Of a DNA stretch of 64,000 nucleotides, positions 1-8,257 are shown one piece after another. Both the position numbers and the translations under genes were made by a program. Position 1 is the first letter of the stretch. Every line of letters starts with the position of its first letter. This DNA comes from Pantoea cypripedii (GTDB taxonomy: Bacteria; Pseudomonadota; Gammaproteobacteria; Enterobacterales; Enterobacteriaceae), in contig NZ_CP024768.1 of assembly GCF_011395035.1 (NCBI RefSeq), positions 1,685,732-1,749,731 of the forward strand, given 5' to 3'. The notes beneath the pieces are model-generated. The model was not told the origin of the DNA. It worked only from the letters and a program-made list of their open reading frames with translations, and did not search any database.

Positions 1-1
1 G

Positions 2-1267
2 GGCAAAGTGGTGCCAATCGGGCATCTGGATCAGATGGCGCAGGGCTCGGAACGTTATACCGGTTATGCCCTCGATGGCCTGGGCCAGTCTCCGCATGAG
101 GACGAACTGACCTCGGTGCCGGATCTTGACCATATCATCCAGCTGCCGTGGGAGCCGAAAATTGCCTGGATGCCCGCCGACAACCACTTCAAAGGCGAAC
201 CCTATGCGCTCAGCACCCGGGTGGCATTGCAGAATGTGATTAAACAGGCCAACGCGATGGGTTTTGGTTTTAACCTTGGCATCGAGTGTGAGATCTACCT
301 GCTGAAACGCGAGGAAGACGGGCGTCTGGTGGTGCCGGAGCGTGATAACAAACTGAACAAACCCTGCTATGACTTGCAGGGCTTTGTCGACCAGTTTGGC
401 TGGCTGGATGAGGTCTCCTCCACCATCAATGCGCTGGGCTGGGATCTCTATTCACTCGATCATGAAGACGGCAACTCGCAATACGAGTTTGACTTCAACT
501 ACGCTGACGCGCTGACCACCTGCGATCGCTTTATCTTCTTCCGTTTTATGGCGAAACATTACGCCAAACAGCGTGGGCTGATTGCCACCACCATGCCGAA
601 GCCGTTTGCCGATAAAACCGGCACTGGCGCGCATTTCAATATGTCGCTGTATGACATCCACAGCGGGGCCAACCTGTTTAAGCGTGATGCTACCAGCGCC
701 GATGACCCCTGGGGACTGGGGCTGAGCGACACCGGTTATCACTTTATTGGTGGGTTGCTGAAACATGGCCGCGCACTTTGCGCTGCGTTTGCGCCGACGG
801 TGAACAGCTACAAACGCCTGGTGCGCCAGGGGGCAATGAGCTACTTCTCGTGGGCACCGGTGTTCAACTCGTGGGGGTCGAATAACCGTACCAACGCGGT
901 GCGCGTCCCGGCAGGCGGTGGGCGTTGTGAATCACGTAATGCGGATGGTGCGGTGAACCCTTATCTGGCAGCAACGCTGGCGCTGGCGGCCGGTCTGGAA
1001 GGTATCCGTGAGAAGATCGACCCGCGTCAGCCGAATGAAGACAACCTTTATGCCATCAGCGAAGCCGAACGTCGCGAGCGGGGTATCGACTTCCTGCCGC
1101 AAAACCTGCTGGAAGCGGTGGAAGCCTTTGATGCCGATCCGTTTGTCGCGGCGACATTGGGAGAAGCGCTGAAGAAAGAGTTTATCCACTATAAATTGCA
1201 GGAGTGGAACAGCTATCACCTGCACGTCAGCCAGTGGGAAATAGATCGCTACAGCACCATTTTTTGA
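2..1267 (+). CDS. glnT: Type III glutamine synthetase (GlnT family), 5'-truncated by window edge
   Basis: The ATP-dependent glutamate-ammonia ligase fold is clear. The frame is open from the first bases (GKVVPIGHLDQMAQGS), so the true start lies upstream of the window and about 421 residues remain. Visible family signatures are the early TGYALDG motif, the metal/ATP segment around FNLGIECEIY, the catalytic GTGAHFNMSL loop, and RVPAGGG...ESRNADGAVNPYLAATLAL near the C-terminus. GlnT enzymes make glutamine, or in some relatives gamma-glutamyl amides of other amines. The gene converges on a tetR gene behind a REP pair, so it probably ends an operon that starts outside the window. Whether its substrate is ammonia or another amine cannot be read from the sequence. 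Confidence 0.85.
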   Translation, partial: GKVVPIGHLDQMAQGSERYTGYALDGLGQSPHEDELTSVPDLDHIIQLPWEPKIAWMPADNHFKGEPYALSTRVALQNVIKQANAMGFGFNLGIECEIYLLKREEDGRLVVPERDNKLNKPCYDLQGFVDQFGWLDEVSSTINALGWDLYSLDHEDGNSQYEFDFNYADALTTCDRFIFFRFMAKHYAKQRGLIATTMPKPFADKTGTGAHFNMSLYDIHSGANLFKRDATSADDPWGLGLSDTGYHFIGGLLKHGRALCAAFAPTVNSYKRLVRQGAMSYFSWAPVFNSWGSNNRTNAVRVPAGGGRCESRNADGAVNPYLAATLALAAGLEGIREKIDPRQPNEDNLYAISEAERRERGIDFLPQNLLEAVEAFDADPFVAATLGEALKKEFIHYKLQEWNSYHLHVSQWEIDRYSTIF

Positions 1268-1278
1268 TGTGCGAATCC

Positions 1279-1350
1279 GTAGCGGCGCGATTTATCGCGC
1301 CATTCCGTGCGGGCTGCCGGGAAAACCCGCGCGATAAATCGCGCCGCTAC
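1279..1350. repeat. REP pair (BIME-like), family A
   Basis: Two inverted REP units face each other. Each has a GTAG base and the palindrome GCGCGATTTATCGCGC (1279-1300, and its complement at 1329-1350). They lie between the converging glnT-like and tetR genes. A GTAG tetranucleotide at the hairpin base is the hallmark of REPs handled by RAYT transposases. Confidence 0.85.
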
Positions 1351-1359
1351 AAGAGACTT

Positions 1360-1983
1360 TCAGGCGTCGAGCCTTTCAAACACAAAATTACGCATCACGT
1401 TAATCGCTTGCTTGTATTTGAAATTGGGAAACATCACGTTGCGGAACAGCACGCCATCAAGATAAGTCGAGATCAGCATCGCCATATCGGTCGGATTCAC
1501 TTCGCGGAACAGGCCGCTGGCGATGCCTTCTTTGATGGTGTTCTTCAGAATCAGCGATTCCTTTTCGTAGAACTTTTTGATGGCTTTATCAATGCTGGCG
1601 ATGCGGCCATTGGTGCTGGAGTAATCAAGGCTGATTTTGGCCAGTTTCTGTAACAGATGGAACTGCAGAATATGGATTTCGATCCACAGGAAGATCAGGT
1701 CGCGCGGGCCGTTGGCGCTGGCTTTAATGTCGTCAAACTGCACAAAGGCGCGCTCCACCGCCGATTCAATCACCTTGATAAACAGGTCTTCTTTGGAACC
1801 GAAATAGTAGTAAATCAGCGCCGAATTCAGCCCGGTGGCCGTGGCGATATCCTTAATGCGCACCGACGAGTAGTTCTGCGTGGCAAACAGGTCAAACGCC
1901 GACGATTGCAACAATTCAGCCACGTCGCGCTGGGTTTTACGCGGTTTCCTGCTGCCGGGTTCTGCTGCTGGGGCTTCCTTCAT
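1360..1983 (-). CDS. TetR-family transcriptional regulator
   Basis: This 207-residue protein has the TetR N-terminal helix-turn-helix: roughly residues 20-65, with SSVRIKDIATATGLNSALIY followed by YYFGSKEDLF. The all-helical C-terminal half is the usual ligand-binding and dimerisation domain. A basic tail of about 15 residues precedes the DNA-binding domain. It is divergent from the MetX-like gene, with only about 60 bp between them. That gap holds an AT-rich palindrome repeated twice upstream of the cucumopine-synthase-like pair, so it most likely represses both transcripts and itself. The ligand is unknown. Confidence 0.85.
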   Translation of the reverse strand: MKEAPAAEPGSRKPRKTQRDVAELLQSSAFDLFATQNYSSVRIKDIATATGLNSALIYYYFGSKEDLFIKVIESAVERAFVQFDDIKASANGPRDLIFLWIEIHILQFHLLQKLAKISLDYSSTNGRIASIDKAIKKFYEKESLILKNTIKEGIASGLFREVNPTDMAMLISTYLDGVLFRNVMFPNFKYKQAINVMRNFVFERLDA

Positions 1984-2001
1984 GGCGACATCCTTATGAA
2001 A

Positions 2002-2017
2002 TTAACTAATTAATTAA
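2002..2017. promoter_or_regulatory. Putative TetR operator O1
   Basis: TTAACTAATTAATTAA is a 16-bp inverted repeat with one mismatch, between the divergent tetR and acyltransferase genes. It aligns without gaps to the two palindromes at 4005-4030 and 4061-4076 (shared core ATTAA-N5-TAATTAA). Confidence 0.55.
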
Positions 2018-2045
2018 CTCTATCATATCGACAACGGAGAACGGC

Positions 2046-3047
2046 ATGGGTTTATGCGCTTTTTATCGACTCGGCGAGCTGCCGCTGGTTAGCGGTGAAA
2101 CGCTGCTTGAGACCTGCATCGGCTATCAAACCTTTGGTCAGCTTAACGCCAATCATGACAACGCGGTGGTGATTTTTAGTTATTACAGCGGCACCCATGC
2201 CAGTTATCTGCCGTTGATTGGCAGCGGGAAAACCCTCGACCCGGCGCGCTGGTTTATCGTGCTGGTGAATAAGCTGGGCAATGGCGTCTCAACGTCTCCA
2301 TCCAATTCAGTTTTACAGCCGGGCGCCGCCTTCCCACGCGTCACCTTGCTGGATAATCTGCGCGCGCAGGAACGGTTATTGTTTGAACACCTGGGCATTC
2401 GCCGGATCGCGCTGGCGTATGGCTGGTCAATGGGCGCGATGCAGGCATGGCATCTGGCGGTGGCGCGGCCGCATCAGGTGCAGAGTCTGCTGGCGGTGTG
2501 TGGTTCAGCACGTTGCTGGCCGAATAATCAGGTGTTTCTCGACGGCGTGCGTGCGGCGCTGTGCTGTGACGCGCAGTTTGCTGATGGTCATTACCACACG
2601 CCGCCGCTGCGCGGTCTGGCGGCTTTTGGCCGGGTTTACGCTGGCTGGGCTTATTCCGCCGCTTTTTTTCGTGAGGCACGCTGGCGCGATCTGGGCTTCG
2701 ACTCGCTGGAGGCGCTGCTGGTGGACTGGGAGCAGGATCATCAGGCGCTGGACGCCAATGATTTGCTGAGTGCGTTGCACAGCTGGTACCACGCCGATGT
2801 CGGTTTGCTTACCGGGGGAGACTGGCGTGCGGCGCTGGCGCAGATTGCTGCACGCTGCATCGTCATGCCCTGCGACAACGATCGCTACTTTACGCTGGAG
2901 GAGGCGGCGCTGGAGGTGGCGGAACTACGTCAGGGGGAGTTGCGCCCGCTGATTTCACCTTATGGGCATTGTGCCGGCGCGCCTGCGAGATTTGCGACCG
3001 CGTCGGCACAGATAGACAGCGCCATGCAGGCGCTGCTTTATCCTTAA
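2046..3047 (+). CDS. MetX-like alpha/beta-hydrolase acyltransferase
   Basis: This 333-residue member of the homoserine O-acetyltransferase (MetX) branch of alpha/beta hydrolases shows all three catalytic positions: the nucleophile elbow GWSMG with Ser128, an acid in the CDND segment (Asp277 or Asp279), and His308 in YGHCAG. Such enzymes acylate an amino acid hydroxyl or, in off-branch members, hydrolyse or acylate other small molecules. Classic MetX has GGSMGG at the elbow, and this variant differs, so a role in methionine synthesis is doubtful. It starts 62 bp from tetR, behind a candidate operator, and its stop codon overlaps the stop of the converging DUF3830 gene. Its substrate is unknown; context suggests a small-molecule pathway with the neighbouring genes. 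Confidence 0.75.
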   Translation: MGLCAFYRLGELPLVSGETLLETCIGYQTFGQLNANHDNAVVIFSYYSGTHASYLPLIGSGKTLDPARWFIVLVNKLGNGVSTSPSNSVLQPGAAFPRVTLLDNLRAQERLLFEHLGIRRIALAYGWSMGAMQAWHLAVARPHQVQSLLAVCGSARCWPNNQVFLDGVRAALCCDAQFADGHYHTPPLRGLAAFGRVYAGWAYSAAFFREARWRDLGFDSLEALLVDWEQDHQALDANDLLSALHSWYHADVGLLTGGDWRAALAQIAARCIVMPCDNDRYFTLEEAALEVAELRQGELRPLISPYGHCAGAPARFATASAQIDSAMQALLYP

Positions 3048-3469
3048 TCGATAATACTGAGTTCGACGGTGCGGCCCTGATCGAACCAGGTTTCCAACCC
3101 GGTGACGCGCAGTTCCAGCTTACCTTCGATCACCTGGCCGATATAGGAGATCGGGAGCGGCTCGTCAGCGGTATCGTCGCCATATACCACGCACATTTGC
3201 TGGCGCGGGCTGTAGTAGCATACGGCACCGGTCACTTCGCCGTACTGTTCACGGCGCAGTTTACCAACATCCTGCGTCAGGTATTTGTTTTCCCAGGGCG
3301 CGACGATCGGCAGGGTGAAGAACACCATGTCGCCAATCAATTTGCCGTGTTGCAGCACGCTTTTCAGCGGCAGCTTTTCGCGCAGCACTTTCGCCAGATT
3401 GGGGACTTTGTCTTCCCATACTTCGATGACGCAAATCTTCTTGTCGGCAACATGCATAGCCAGTTTCAT
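3044..3469 (-). CDS. DUF3830-like cyclophilin-fold protein (cucumopine-synthase N-terminal-type domain)
   Basis: This 141-residue, beta-rich protein has no signal peptide or membrane segment. It resembles DUF3830, a cyclophilin-like beta-barrel family that also forms part of cucumopine synthase, the enzyme that condenses histidine with 2-oxoglutarate. Visible features are an early FFTLPIVAPWEN segment, GAVCYYSPRQQMCVVYGD, and a C-terminal ETWFDQGRTVELSI strand pair. It is the second gene of a two-gene leftward unit, 17 bp after the helical partner. The family assignment is from memory of sequence character, and the activity is inferred only. Confidence 0.55.
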   Translation of the reverse strand: MKLAMHVADKKICVIEVWEDKVPNLAKVLREKLPLKSVLQHGKLIGDMVFFTLPIVAPWENKYLTQDVGKLRREQYGEVTGAVCYYSPRQQMCVVYGDDTADEPLPISYIGQVIEGKLELRVTGLETWFDQGRTVELSIID

Positions 3470-3486
3470 GATGTTTTCTCTCCCAG

Positions 3487-3963
3487 TCAGGCTTTAACGC
3501 GACGAAAACCGTCCCCGAGACCCCAGGGAAGAATAAAATCGACCCACATATGCAGGCGGTTAGCCCAGGACAGGGCGCTGTGGGACAGGCGCACCAGATC
3601 GCTCAGGGTTTCACACTCGCCAGCCACCTCGACATAGGTGTGCAGCATGCGGGCGGCATCCGGCAGGCTGACGAAATCAAAGAAATTGGCTTTGTATCCC
3701 ATGATTTCTTTGATCAACAGTTGCAGGGTTTTCAGGTCTGCTGTCGGGTTGTCCTCACCGACACGGATCAGCCCCCACAGCATTTCATCCGCCAGCGTGC
3801 GGGTTTCCCCTTCGGCAAAGATGATGGTGCTGAGATACTGGCCCCTGGCGCCAGTGCCGCGTGGCACCTCACCCCTGCCGAGTGCGGCAATCTCCGCTGG
3901 CTGTTCAAACCAGATCTTTTCGCGTTGCGCGTCAAACAGCGCTATCGCTTCATCGACCGTCAT
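3487..3963 (-). CDS. Helical protein resembling the cucumopine synthase C-terminal domain
   Basis: This 158-residue, predominantly helical, soluble protein has conserved-looking segments GYKANFFDFVSLPDAARMLH and SALSWANRLHMWVDFILPWG. It resembles the helical bundle that forms the C-terminal half of cucumopine synthase and of cucumopine-synthase-related proteins. It is the first gene of the leftward pair with the DUF3830-like gene, so the two modules that are fused in the opine enzyme appear here as separate, adjacent genes in reversed order. Two AT-rich palindromes lie 40-115 bp upstream. A heteromeric Pictet-Spengler-type condensing enzyme is a hypothesis, not a demonstrated function. Confidence 0.5.
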   Translation of the reverse strand: MTVDEAIALFDAQREKIWFEQPAEIAALGRGEVPRGTGARGQYLSTIIFAEGETRTLADEMLWGLIRVGEDNPTADLKTLQLLIKEIMGYKANFFDFVSLPDAARMLHTYVEVAGECETLSDLVRLSHSALSWANRLHMWVDFILPWGLGDGFRRVKA

Positions 3964-4004
3964 AACGTTCTCCTGGTGTTGGCGTGAATGTGGCGGTTGC
4001 CACG

Positions 4005-4030
4005 AATTTAATTAATCAGATAATTAAATT
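4005..4030. promoter_or_regulatory. Putative TetR operator O2
   Basis: A perfect inverted repeat: arms AATTTAATTA (4005-4014) and TAATTAAATT (4021-4030) around a 6-bp centre. It lies about 42 bp upstream of the helical gene of the cucumopine-like pair. Its core ATTAATCAGATAATTAA matches O1 and O3. Confidence 0.6.
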
Positions 4031-4060
4031 GAGCAATATTTGTGCCACTCAAAGGAGAAA

Positions 4061-4076
4061 AATTAATCAGTTAATT
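4061..4076. promoter_or_regulatory. Putative TetR operator O3
   Basis: AATTAA-TCAG-TTAATT is a perfect inverted repeat with the same core as O2. Paired sites about 50 bp apart upstream of 3963 suggest cooperative repression of the leftward two-gene unit. Confidence 0.55.
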
Positions 4077-4162
4077 AATAACCAGTTAGCGTGAAAGGGC
4101 AGGGATGATCTCTTCATCGGATCGTCATCCTGCTATGCCACAGTGCAAGTCTGCACCAACGT

Positions 4163-4301
4163 GTAGCGGCGCGATTTATCGCGCTTCTTTGGCATCAACG
4201 CAGGGGCAAAACGCGCAATAAATTGCGCAGCTACAACCCGGTGCGATAATGGATGGCGGCGAAAATGTCCGCAAATGATGTAGCGGCGCGATTTATCGCG
4301 C
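4163..4301. repeat. Three-unit REP cluster, family A
   Basis: REP units at 4163-4184, 4213-4234 (inverted) and 4280-4301. The middle unit has the compensated stem GCGCAATAAATTGCGC. Together with O2 and O3 they account for most of the 388-bp gap between the cucumopine-like pair and the fumarase gene. I see no gene in this gap. Confidence 0.85.
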
Positions 4302-4351
4302 AATTTGGCAGGGTGGGAGAGGGTGCGCATTGCTGCGCACCACCAGGAAAG

Positions 4352-5995
4352 TCACTTCACGCACGCTGCGCACTGATTATGGATCTGCTGGAAGAAATCG
4401 TTGCCTTTGTCATCCACCAGAATAAACGCCGGGAAGTTTTCCACTTCAATCTTCCAGATCGCTTCCATCCCCAGTTCAGGGTACTCGACGCACTCCAGGC
4501 TCTTGATGCTCTGCTGCGCCAGTACCGCAGCCGGACCGCCGATGCTGCCGAGGTAGAAGCCGCCGTGTTTATGGCAGGCATCCGTTACCTGCTGGCTACG
4601 GTTACCTTTTGCCAGCATCACCATGCTACCGCCGTTGGCCTGAAGCAGATCCACATAGGAATCCATACGACCGGCGGTCGTCGGGCCAAGTGAACCTGAC
4701 GCATAACCCTCCGGCGTTTTGGCCGGACCGGCGTAATACACCGGATGATCCAAAATGTACTGCGGCAGACCTTCACCGTTATCAATGCGTTCTTTCAGTT
4801 TGGCATGGGCAATGTCGCGCGCCACGATAATGGTGCCGTTCAATGACAGACGGGTGGATACCGGGAACGACGACAGCTGGGCGAGAATGTCTGACATCGG
4901 GCGATTGAGGTCTACGTGCACCACTTCGCCTTCGCCCTGCTGACGCAGCGCTTCCGGAATAAAGCGACCCGGATTGTCTTCCAGCTTCTCGATCCAGATC
5001 CCTTCGCGGTTAATCTTCGCCTTAATGTTACGGTCCGCCGAGCAGGAAACCCCCATGCCAACCGGGCAGGATGCGCCATGACGTGGCAGACGCACGACAC
5101 GGATATCGTGAGCGAAGTATTTGCCGCCAAATTGGGCACCGAGGCCCAGTTTCTGCGAGGCTTCCAGCAGCTCCTGCTCCAGTTGCACATCGCGGAAGGC
5201 CTGGCCGTGCTCATTACCTTCGGTCGGCAGCGAGTCGTAGTAGTGGGTCGATGCCAGTTTCACCGTCTTCAGCGTACTTTCTGCCGAGGTGCCACCAATC
5301 ACAAAGGCGATATGGTAGGGCGGGCAGGCAGCGGTGCCGAGTGACATCATTTTGTCGATCAGGTAATTCTTCAGTTTGGCCGGGGTGATCAGGGCTTTGG
5401 TTTCCTGATACAGATAGGTTTTGTTGGCGGAGCCGCCACCTTTGGCGATACACAGGAACTTATACTCGTCACCATCGACGCTGTAGAGGTCAATCTGCGC
5501 CGGCAGGTTGGTGCCGGTATTCACCTCTTTATACATATCCAGCGCGGCGTTCTGTGAGTAACGCAGGTTATCTTCGATAAAGGTGTTATACACGCCTTGC
5601 GACAGTGCGGCTTCATCGCCACCACCGGTCCAGACACGTTGACCTTTTTTGCCCATGATGATGGCGGTGCCGGTGTCCTGGCAGGTCGGCAACACGCCTT
5701 TGGCAGCGATCTCAGAGTTACGCAGGAACTGCAACGCGACATATTTGTCGTTCTGGCTGGCTTCGTCATCCGCCAGAATCGCCGCCACCTGTTTTTGGTG
5801 GGCGGCACGTAGCATAAAAGAAGCATCATGGAATGCCTGCTGTGCCAGCACAGTCAGCGCTTTGGGATCGACTTTCAATACTTCTTCGCCATCGAAATTT
5901 GCCACGGAAACATAATCGCGGCTGAGCAGATAGTACTCAGTATCATCTTTGGCGAGAGGAAAAGGATTCTGATAAAAGAAGGGTTTATTCGACAT
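4352..5995 (-). CDS. fumB: Class I iron-sulfur fumarate hydratase
   Basis: This 547-residue class I (FumA/FumB) fumarase interconverts malate and fumarate using an oxygen-labile [4Fe-4S] cluster. The three cluster cysteines sit at the E. coli positions: Cys105 in PTCQDTG, Cys224 in TAACPPYHIA and Cys318 in VSCSADRN. Length and N-terminus (MSNKPFFYQNPFPL) match FumA/B. It lies downstream of the DASS carrier on the same strand, about 160 bp after it. That parallels the E. coli dcuB-fumB arrangement and suggests a role in anaerobic malate-to-fumarate conversion that feeds the fumarate reductase encoded next door. The symbol fumB rests on context, since FumA and FumB are hard to separate by sequence. 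Confidence 0.9.
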   Translation of the reverse strand: MSNKPFFYQNPFPLAKDDTEYYLLSRDYVSVANFDGEEVLKVDPKALTVLAQQAFHDASFMLRAAHQKQVAAILADDEASQNDKYVALQFLRNSEIAAKGVLPTCQDTGTAIIMGKKGQRVWTGGGDEAALSQGVYNTFIEDNLRYSQNAALDMYKEVNTGTNLPAQIDLYSVDGDEYKFLCIAKGGGSANKTYLYQETKALITPAKLKNYLIDKMMSLGTAACPPYHIAFVIGGTSAESTLKTVKLASTHYYDSLPTEGNEHGQAFRDVQLEQELLEASQKLGLGAQFGGKYFAHDIRVVRLPRHGASCPVGMGVSCSADRNIKAKINREGIWIEKLEDNPGRFIPEALRQQGEGEVVHVDLNRPMSDILAQLSSFPVSTRLSLNGTIIVARDIAHAKLKERIDNGEGLPQYILDHPVYYAGPAKTPEGYASGSLGPTTAGRMDSYVDLLQANGGSMVMLAKGNRSQQVTDACHKHGGFYLGSIGGPAAVLAQQSIKSLECVEYPELGMEAIWKIEVENFPAFILVDDKGNDFFQQIHNQCAACVK

Positions 5996-6157
5996 GGTTG
6001 GCTCACTCAGTTATGTGTCGCCAGAAGACGCGGGCGACATCATTAGCGATTCGTTATAGGTTTTTCTCTCGCCAGCCCGGCCTGGGGCTGACTGGCGAGT
6101 ATCATAGCATTTTAACATTCTTTCGCGGCTGCGATTTTTAACATCGAAGCAACATCA

Positions 6158-7669
6158 TCAGAACATCAGCACCATCCACGGATAAGCAATCACCATCAGC
6201 AGCACCAGGAACAGTGCACCGAAGATGGTGCCCAGACGCCAGTAGTCTTTGGTGGGCAGATAGCCGCTACCGTAGTAAATCGGGCTGGGGCCAGTACCGT
6301 AAGGGGTGATGATGCCCATCACACCGAGTGAGGTACACAGCATCAGACAGAACACCGGCATATTGATGCCTGGGATAGCCGCCGCAATGGTCAGCATGGC
6401 AGGCAACAGCGCGGTGGTGTGCGCGGTGGTACTGGCGAACAGGTAGTGCAGCACATAAAAGGCAATCAGCAGCACCACGGCGGAAACCTGTGGGTCATAA
6501 CCGTGCAGCAGCTGGCCACCTTCTTTACCCAGCCAGGCGATAAAGCCAACGCGTGCCAGACCATCCGCCAGCGCCACCAGGGTGGCAAACCAGGCGAAGG
6601 TGTTCCAGGCGGCTTTATTACTGGTGATGTCGCTCCAGTTCAGTACGCCAGTCCACAGCATCAGCACAATCACCAGCAGGGCAGCCATCGCCGGTTCAAT
6701 CCAGTCGGTGGCGAAGATCCACATCAGCAGCGCAGAAACCACGAAGATCAGCAGCAGGATTTCATTGCGTGACAGTTTGCCCAGTTTTGCCAACTCGGCA
6801 GTGGCCCAGCGTGGCACTTCGTCATTCAGTTTCACTTCTGGCGGGTACAGCCAGTAAGCCAGCAGCGGCATGGTGAGAATGAGCAGCACACCGAGCGGCA
6901 GGAAGGCGAGGAACCACATCCCCCAGCTGATATCGAAACCAATCACGCTTTTTACCAGCGCGAGGGCCAGCAGGTTCGGTGCCAGCGCCGACAGGAACAT
7001 CGAGCTGGTGATACAAGTGGCGGTAATTGCCACCCACATCAGATAAGAACCAATTTTGCGTGCGCTGGGGTCATTGGGTTTTGAACCGTACAGCGGCGGC
7101 AGGTTGGCGATGATGGGGTAGATAGTCCCGCCGCTACGCGCGGTGTTCGACGGCGTAAACGGTGCCAGCAGCAGGTCGGCGAAGGTAATGGCGTAACCCA
7201 GCGTCAGGCTGCGACGGCCCAGATATTTCACCAGAATCAGCGCCAGGCGGCGACCGAACTGGGTTTTATCGTAGCCAGCGGCAAACATAAAGGCCCCGAA
7301 GATCAGCCACACGGTGGAGTTACCGAAGCCGCTCACCGCCCATTTGAAGGACTGACCCGCCATTTTGAACTTAGGATCGGCCAGCTCGGCCGGGCTGAAC
7401 AGCAGGTACTGACTGAACAGCGCGATGACCACCACGCCGGTCAGGCCGATCACCGCACCGGGCAGCGGTTCGAAGATCAGGCCGACAATCACCCCGACAA
7501 AGATAGCGAAGAAGTGCCAGGCGTAAGGCTCCAGCCCTGCGGGTGTTGGCACCAGGAGTAACAGCACAGCGATAACGATCGGCAGGCATAACATCATTAG
7601 CCGGTTTTTATTCCCCGGCGCGGCAGGCGGCGCTTTTAGGGGTTCACTCTGGGTAGTTTGTGTTTTCAT
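6158..7669 (-). CDS. DASS-family anion/dicarboxylate transporter (CitT/TtdT/YbhI type)
   Basis: This inner-membrane carrier has about 12 hydrophobic segments over 503 residues. It has the two signature SNT/GT-type substrate motifs of the divalent anion:sodium symporter family: TPSNTARSGGTIYPI in the first half and ITPYGTGPSPIYYGSGYLP near the end. Bacterial members move citrate, tartrate, succinate or malate, often as antiporters with succinate. I place the start at the ATG at 7669, before MKTQTTQSEPLK; the frame extends upstream to a TTG at 7717. It precedes the fumarase gene and is divergent from the NADH:fumarate reductase gene, with a perfect FNR box upstream. Malate or fumarate uptake with succinate export is the likely role. 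Confidence 0.85.
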   Translation of the reverse strand: MKTQTTQSEPLKAPPAAPGNKNRLMMLCLPIVIAVLLLLVPTPAGLEPYAWHFFAIFVGVIVGLIFEPLPGAVIGLTGVVVIALFSQYLLFSPAELADPKFKMAGQSFKWAVSGFGNSTVWLIFGAFMFAAGYDKTQFGRRLALILVKYLGRRSLTLGYAITFADLLLAPFTPSNTARSGGTIYPIIANLPPLYGSKPNDPSARKIGSYLMWVAITATCITSSMFLSALAPNLLALALVKSVIGFDISWGMWFLAFLPLGVLLILTMPLLAYWLYPPEVKLNDEVPRWATAELAKLGKLSRNEILLLIFVVSALLMWIFATDWIEPAMAALLVIVLMLWTGVLNWSDITSNKAAWNTFAWFATLVALADGLARVGFIAWLGKEGGQLLHGYDPQVSAVVLLIAFYVLHYLFASTTAHTTALLPAMLTIAAAIPGINMPVFCLMLCTSLGVMGIITPYGTGPSPIYYGSGYLPTKDYWRLGTIFGALFLVLLMVIAYPWMVLMF

Positions 7670-8257
7670 GGTTTTGGTCTGCAAGTTGTGGAGAATGCGA
7701 TTAACGTTCCGGGACAACAGGTGTTACCGTTATTAATACTCAGTTGATACTTTTTTAAGCTGCCGTTACGTCTTTAATGCTTCTTTAATTGCAATGTTGA
7801 AGAGAGAAGATTGCGTAATGTAAATATGATGCGATTTATTAAAAACTCCATTTTGATCTGGATCAAAAAATCGATTCAGTATTAAATCCTTTTTGTATTT
7901 GTCATATATTTTTACCTTTGCTTAATTCTTTTCTGGTGGTGCCAGAACGCCATGAAGCTAAAGGAAGAAAGCCTTTCTGTCTGGGATGCGTCTCATAACG
8001 TGATGATTTATCATAAATTAATTTTAATGTAAATGAAAAAATTGATTTTTGACAACCTTTCGCTAACATTTTAAGTGGCGCATATTCAGCTGTTGTGTTT
8101 ATTTCCAGAATAATTTAAAAGTTAAATAACTAAACTTATTAATTATGTAACTAAAGAAATTGGTATATTGTTGCTATGAAGTCGGACCTCTTAAATAAAT
8201 TTGAAATAACTGCGTCTGCGACAGAATTCGAAACTTTTAAATTTTGGAGTTGTTATC
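7670..8257. other. 588-bp AT-rich divergent regulatory region
   Basis: No gene is seen. It contains a perfect FNR box (7853-7866) and a degenerate FNR-like match (TTGAT-TTTT-GACAA, 8042-8055). A long AT-rich stretch at 8100-8170 could hold DcuR sites. It separates the transporter-fumarase unit from the reductase-apbE unit. Confidence 0.6.
7853..7866. promoter_or_regulatory. FNR box
   Basis: TTGATCTGGATCAA is a perfect match to the FNR consensus TTGAT-N4-ATCAA. It lies about 185 bp upstream of the DASS start and about 390 bp upstream of the reductase start. A class II arrangement would put the leftward transcription start near 7818. Anaerobic activation of at least the transporter-fumarase unit is inferred. 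Confidence 0.75.

Noticed and set aside
1204..1653. 149-codon plus-strand frame through the REP pair and tetR end
   Set aside because: It begins inside the glutamine synthetase gene, crosses a REP and is antisense to tetR.
2046..3047. Assignment of the MetX-like gene as metX of methionine synthesis
   Set aside because: The nucleophile elbow differs from GGSMGG, enterobacteria use MetA, and no methionine genes are nearby.
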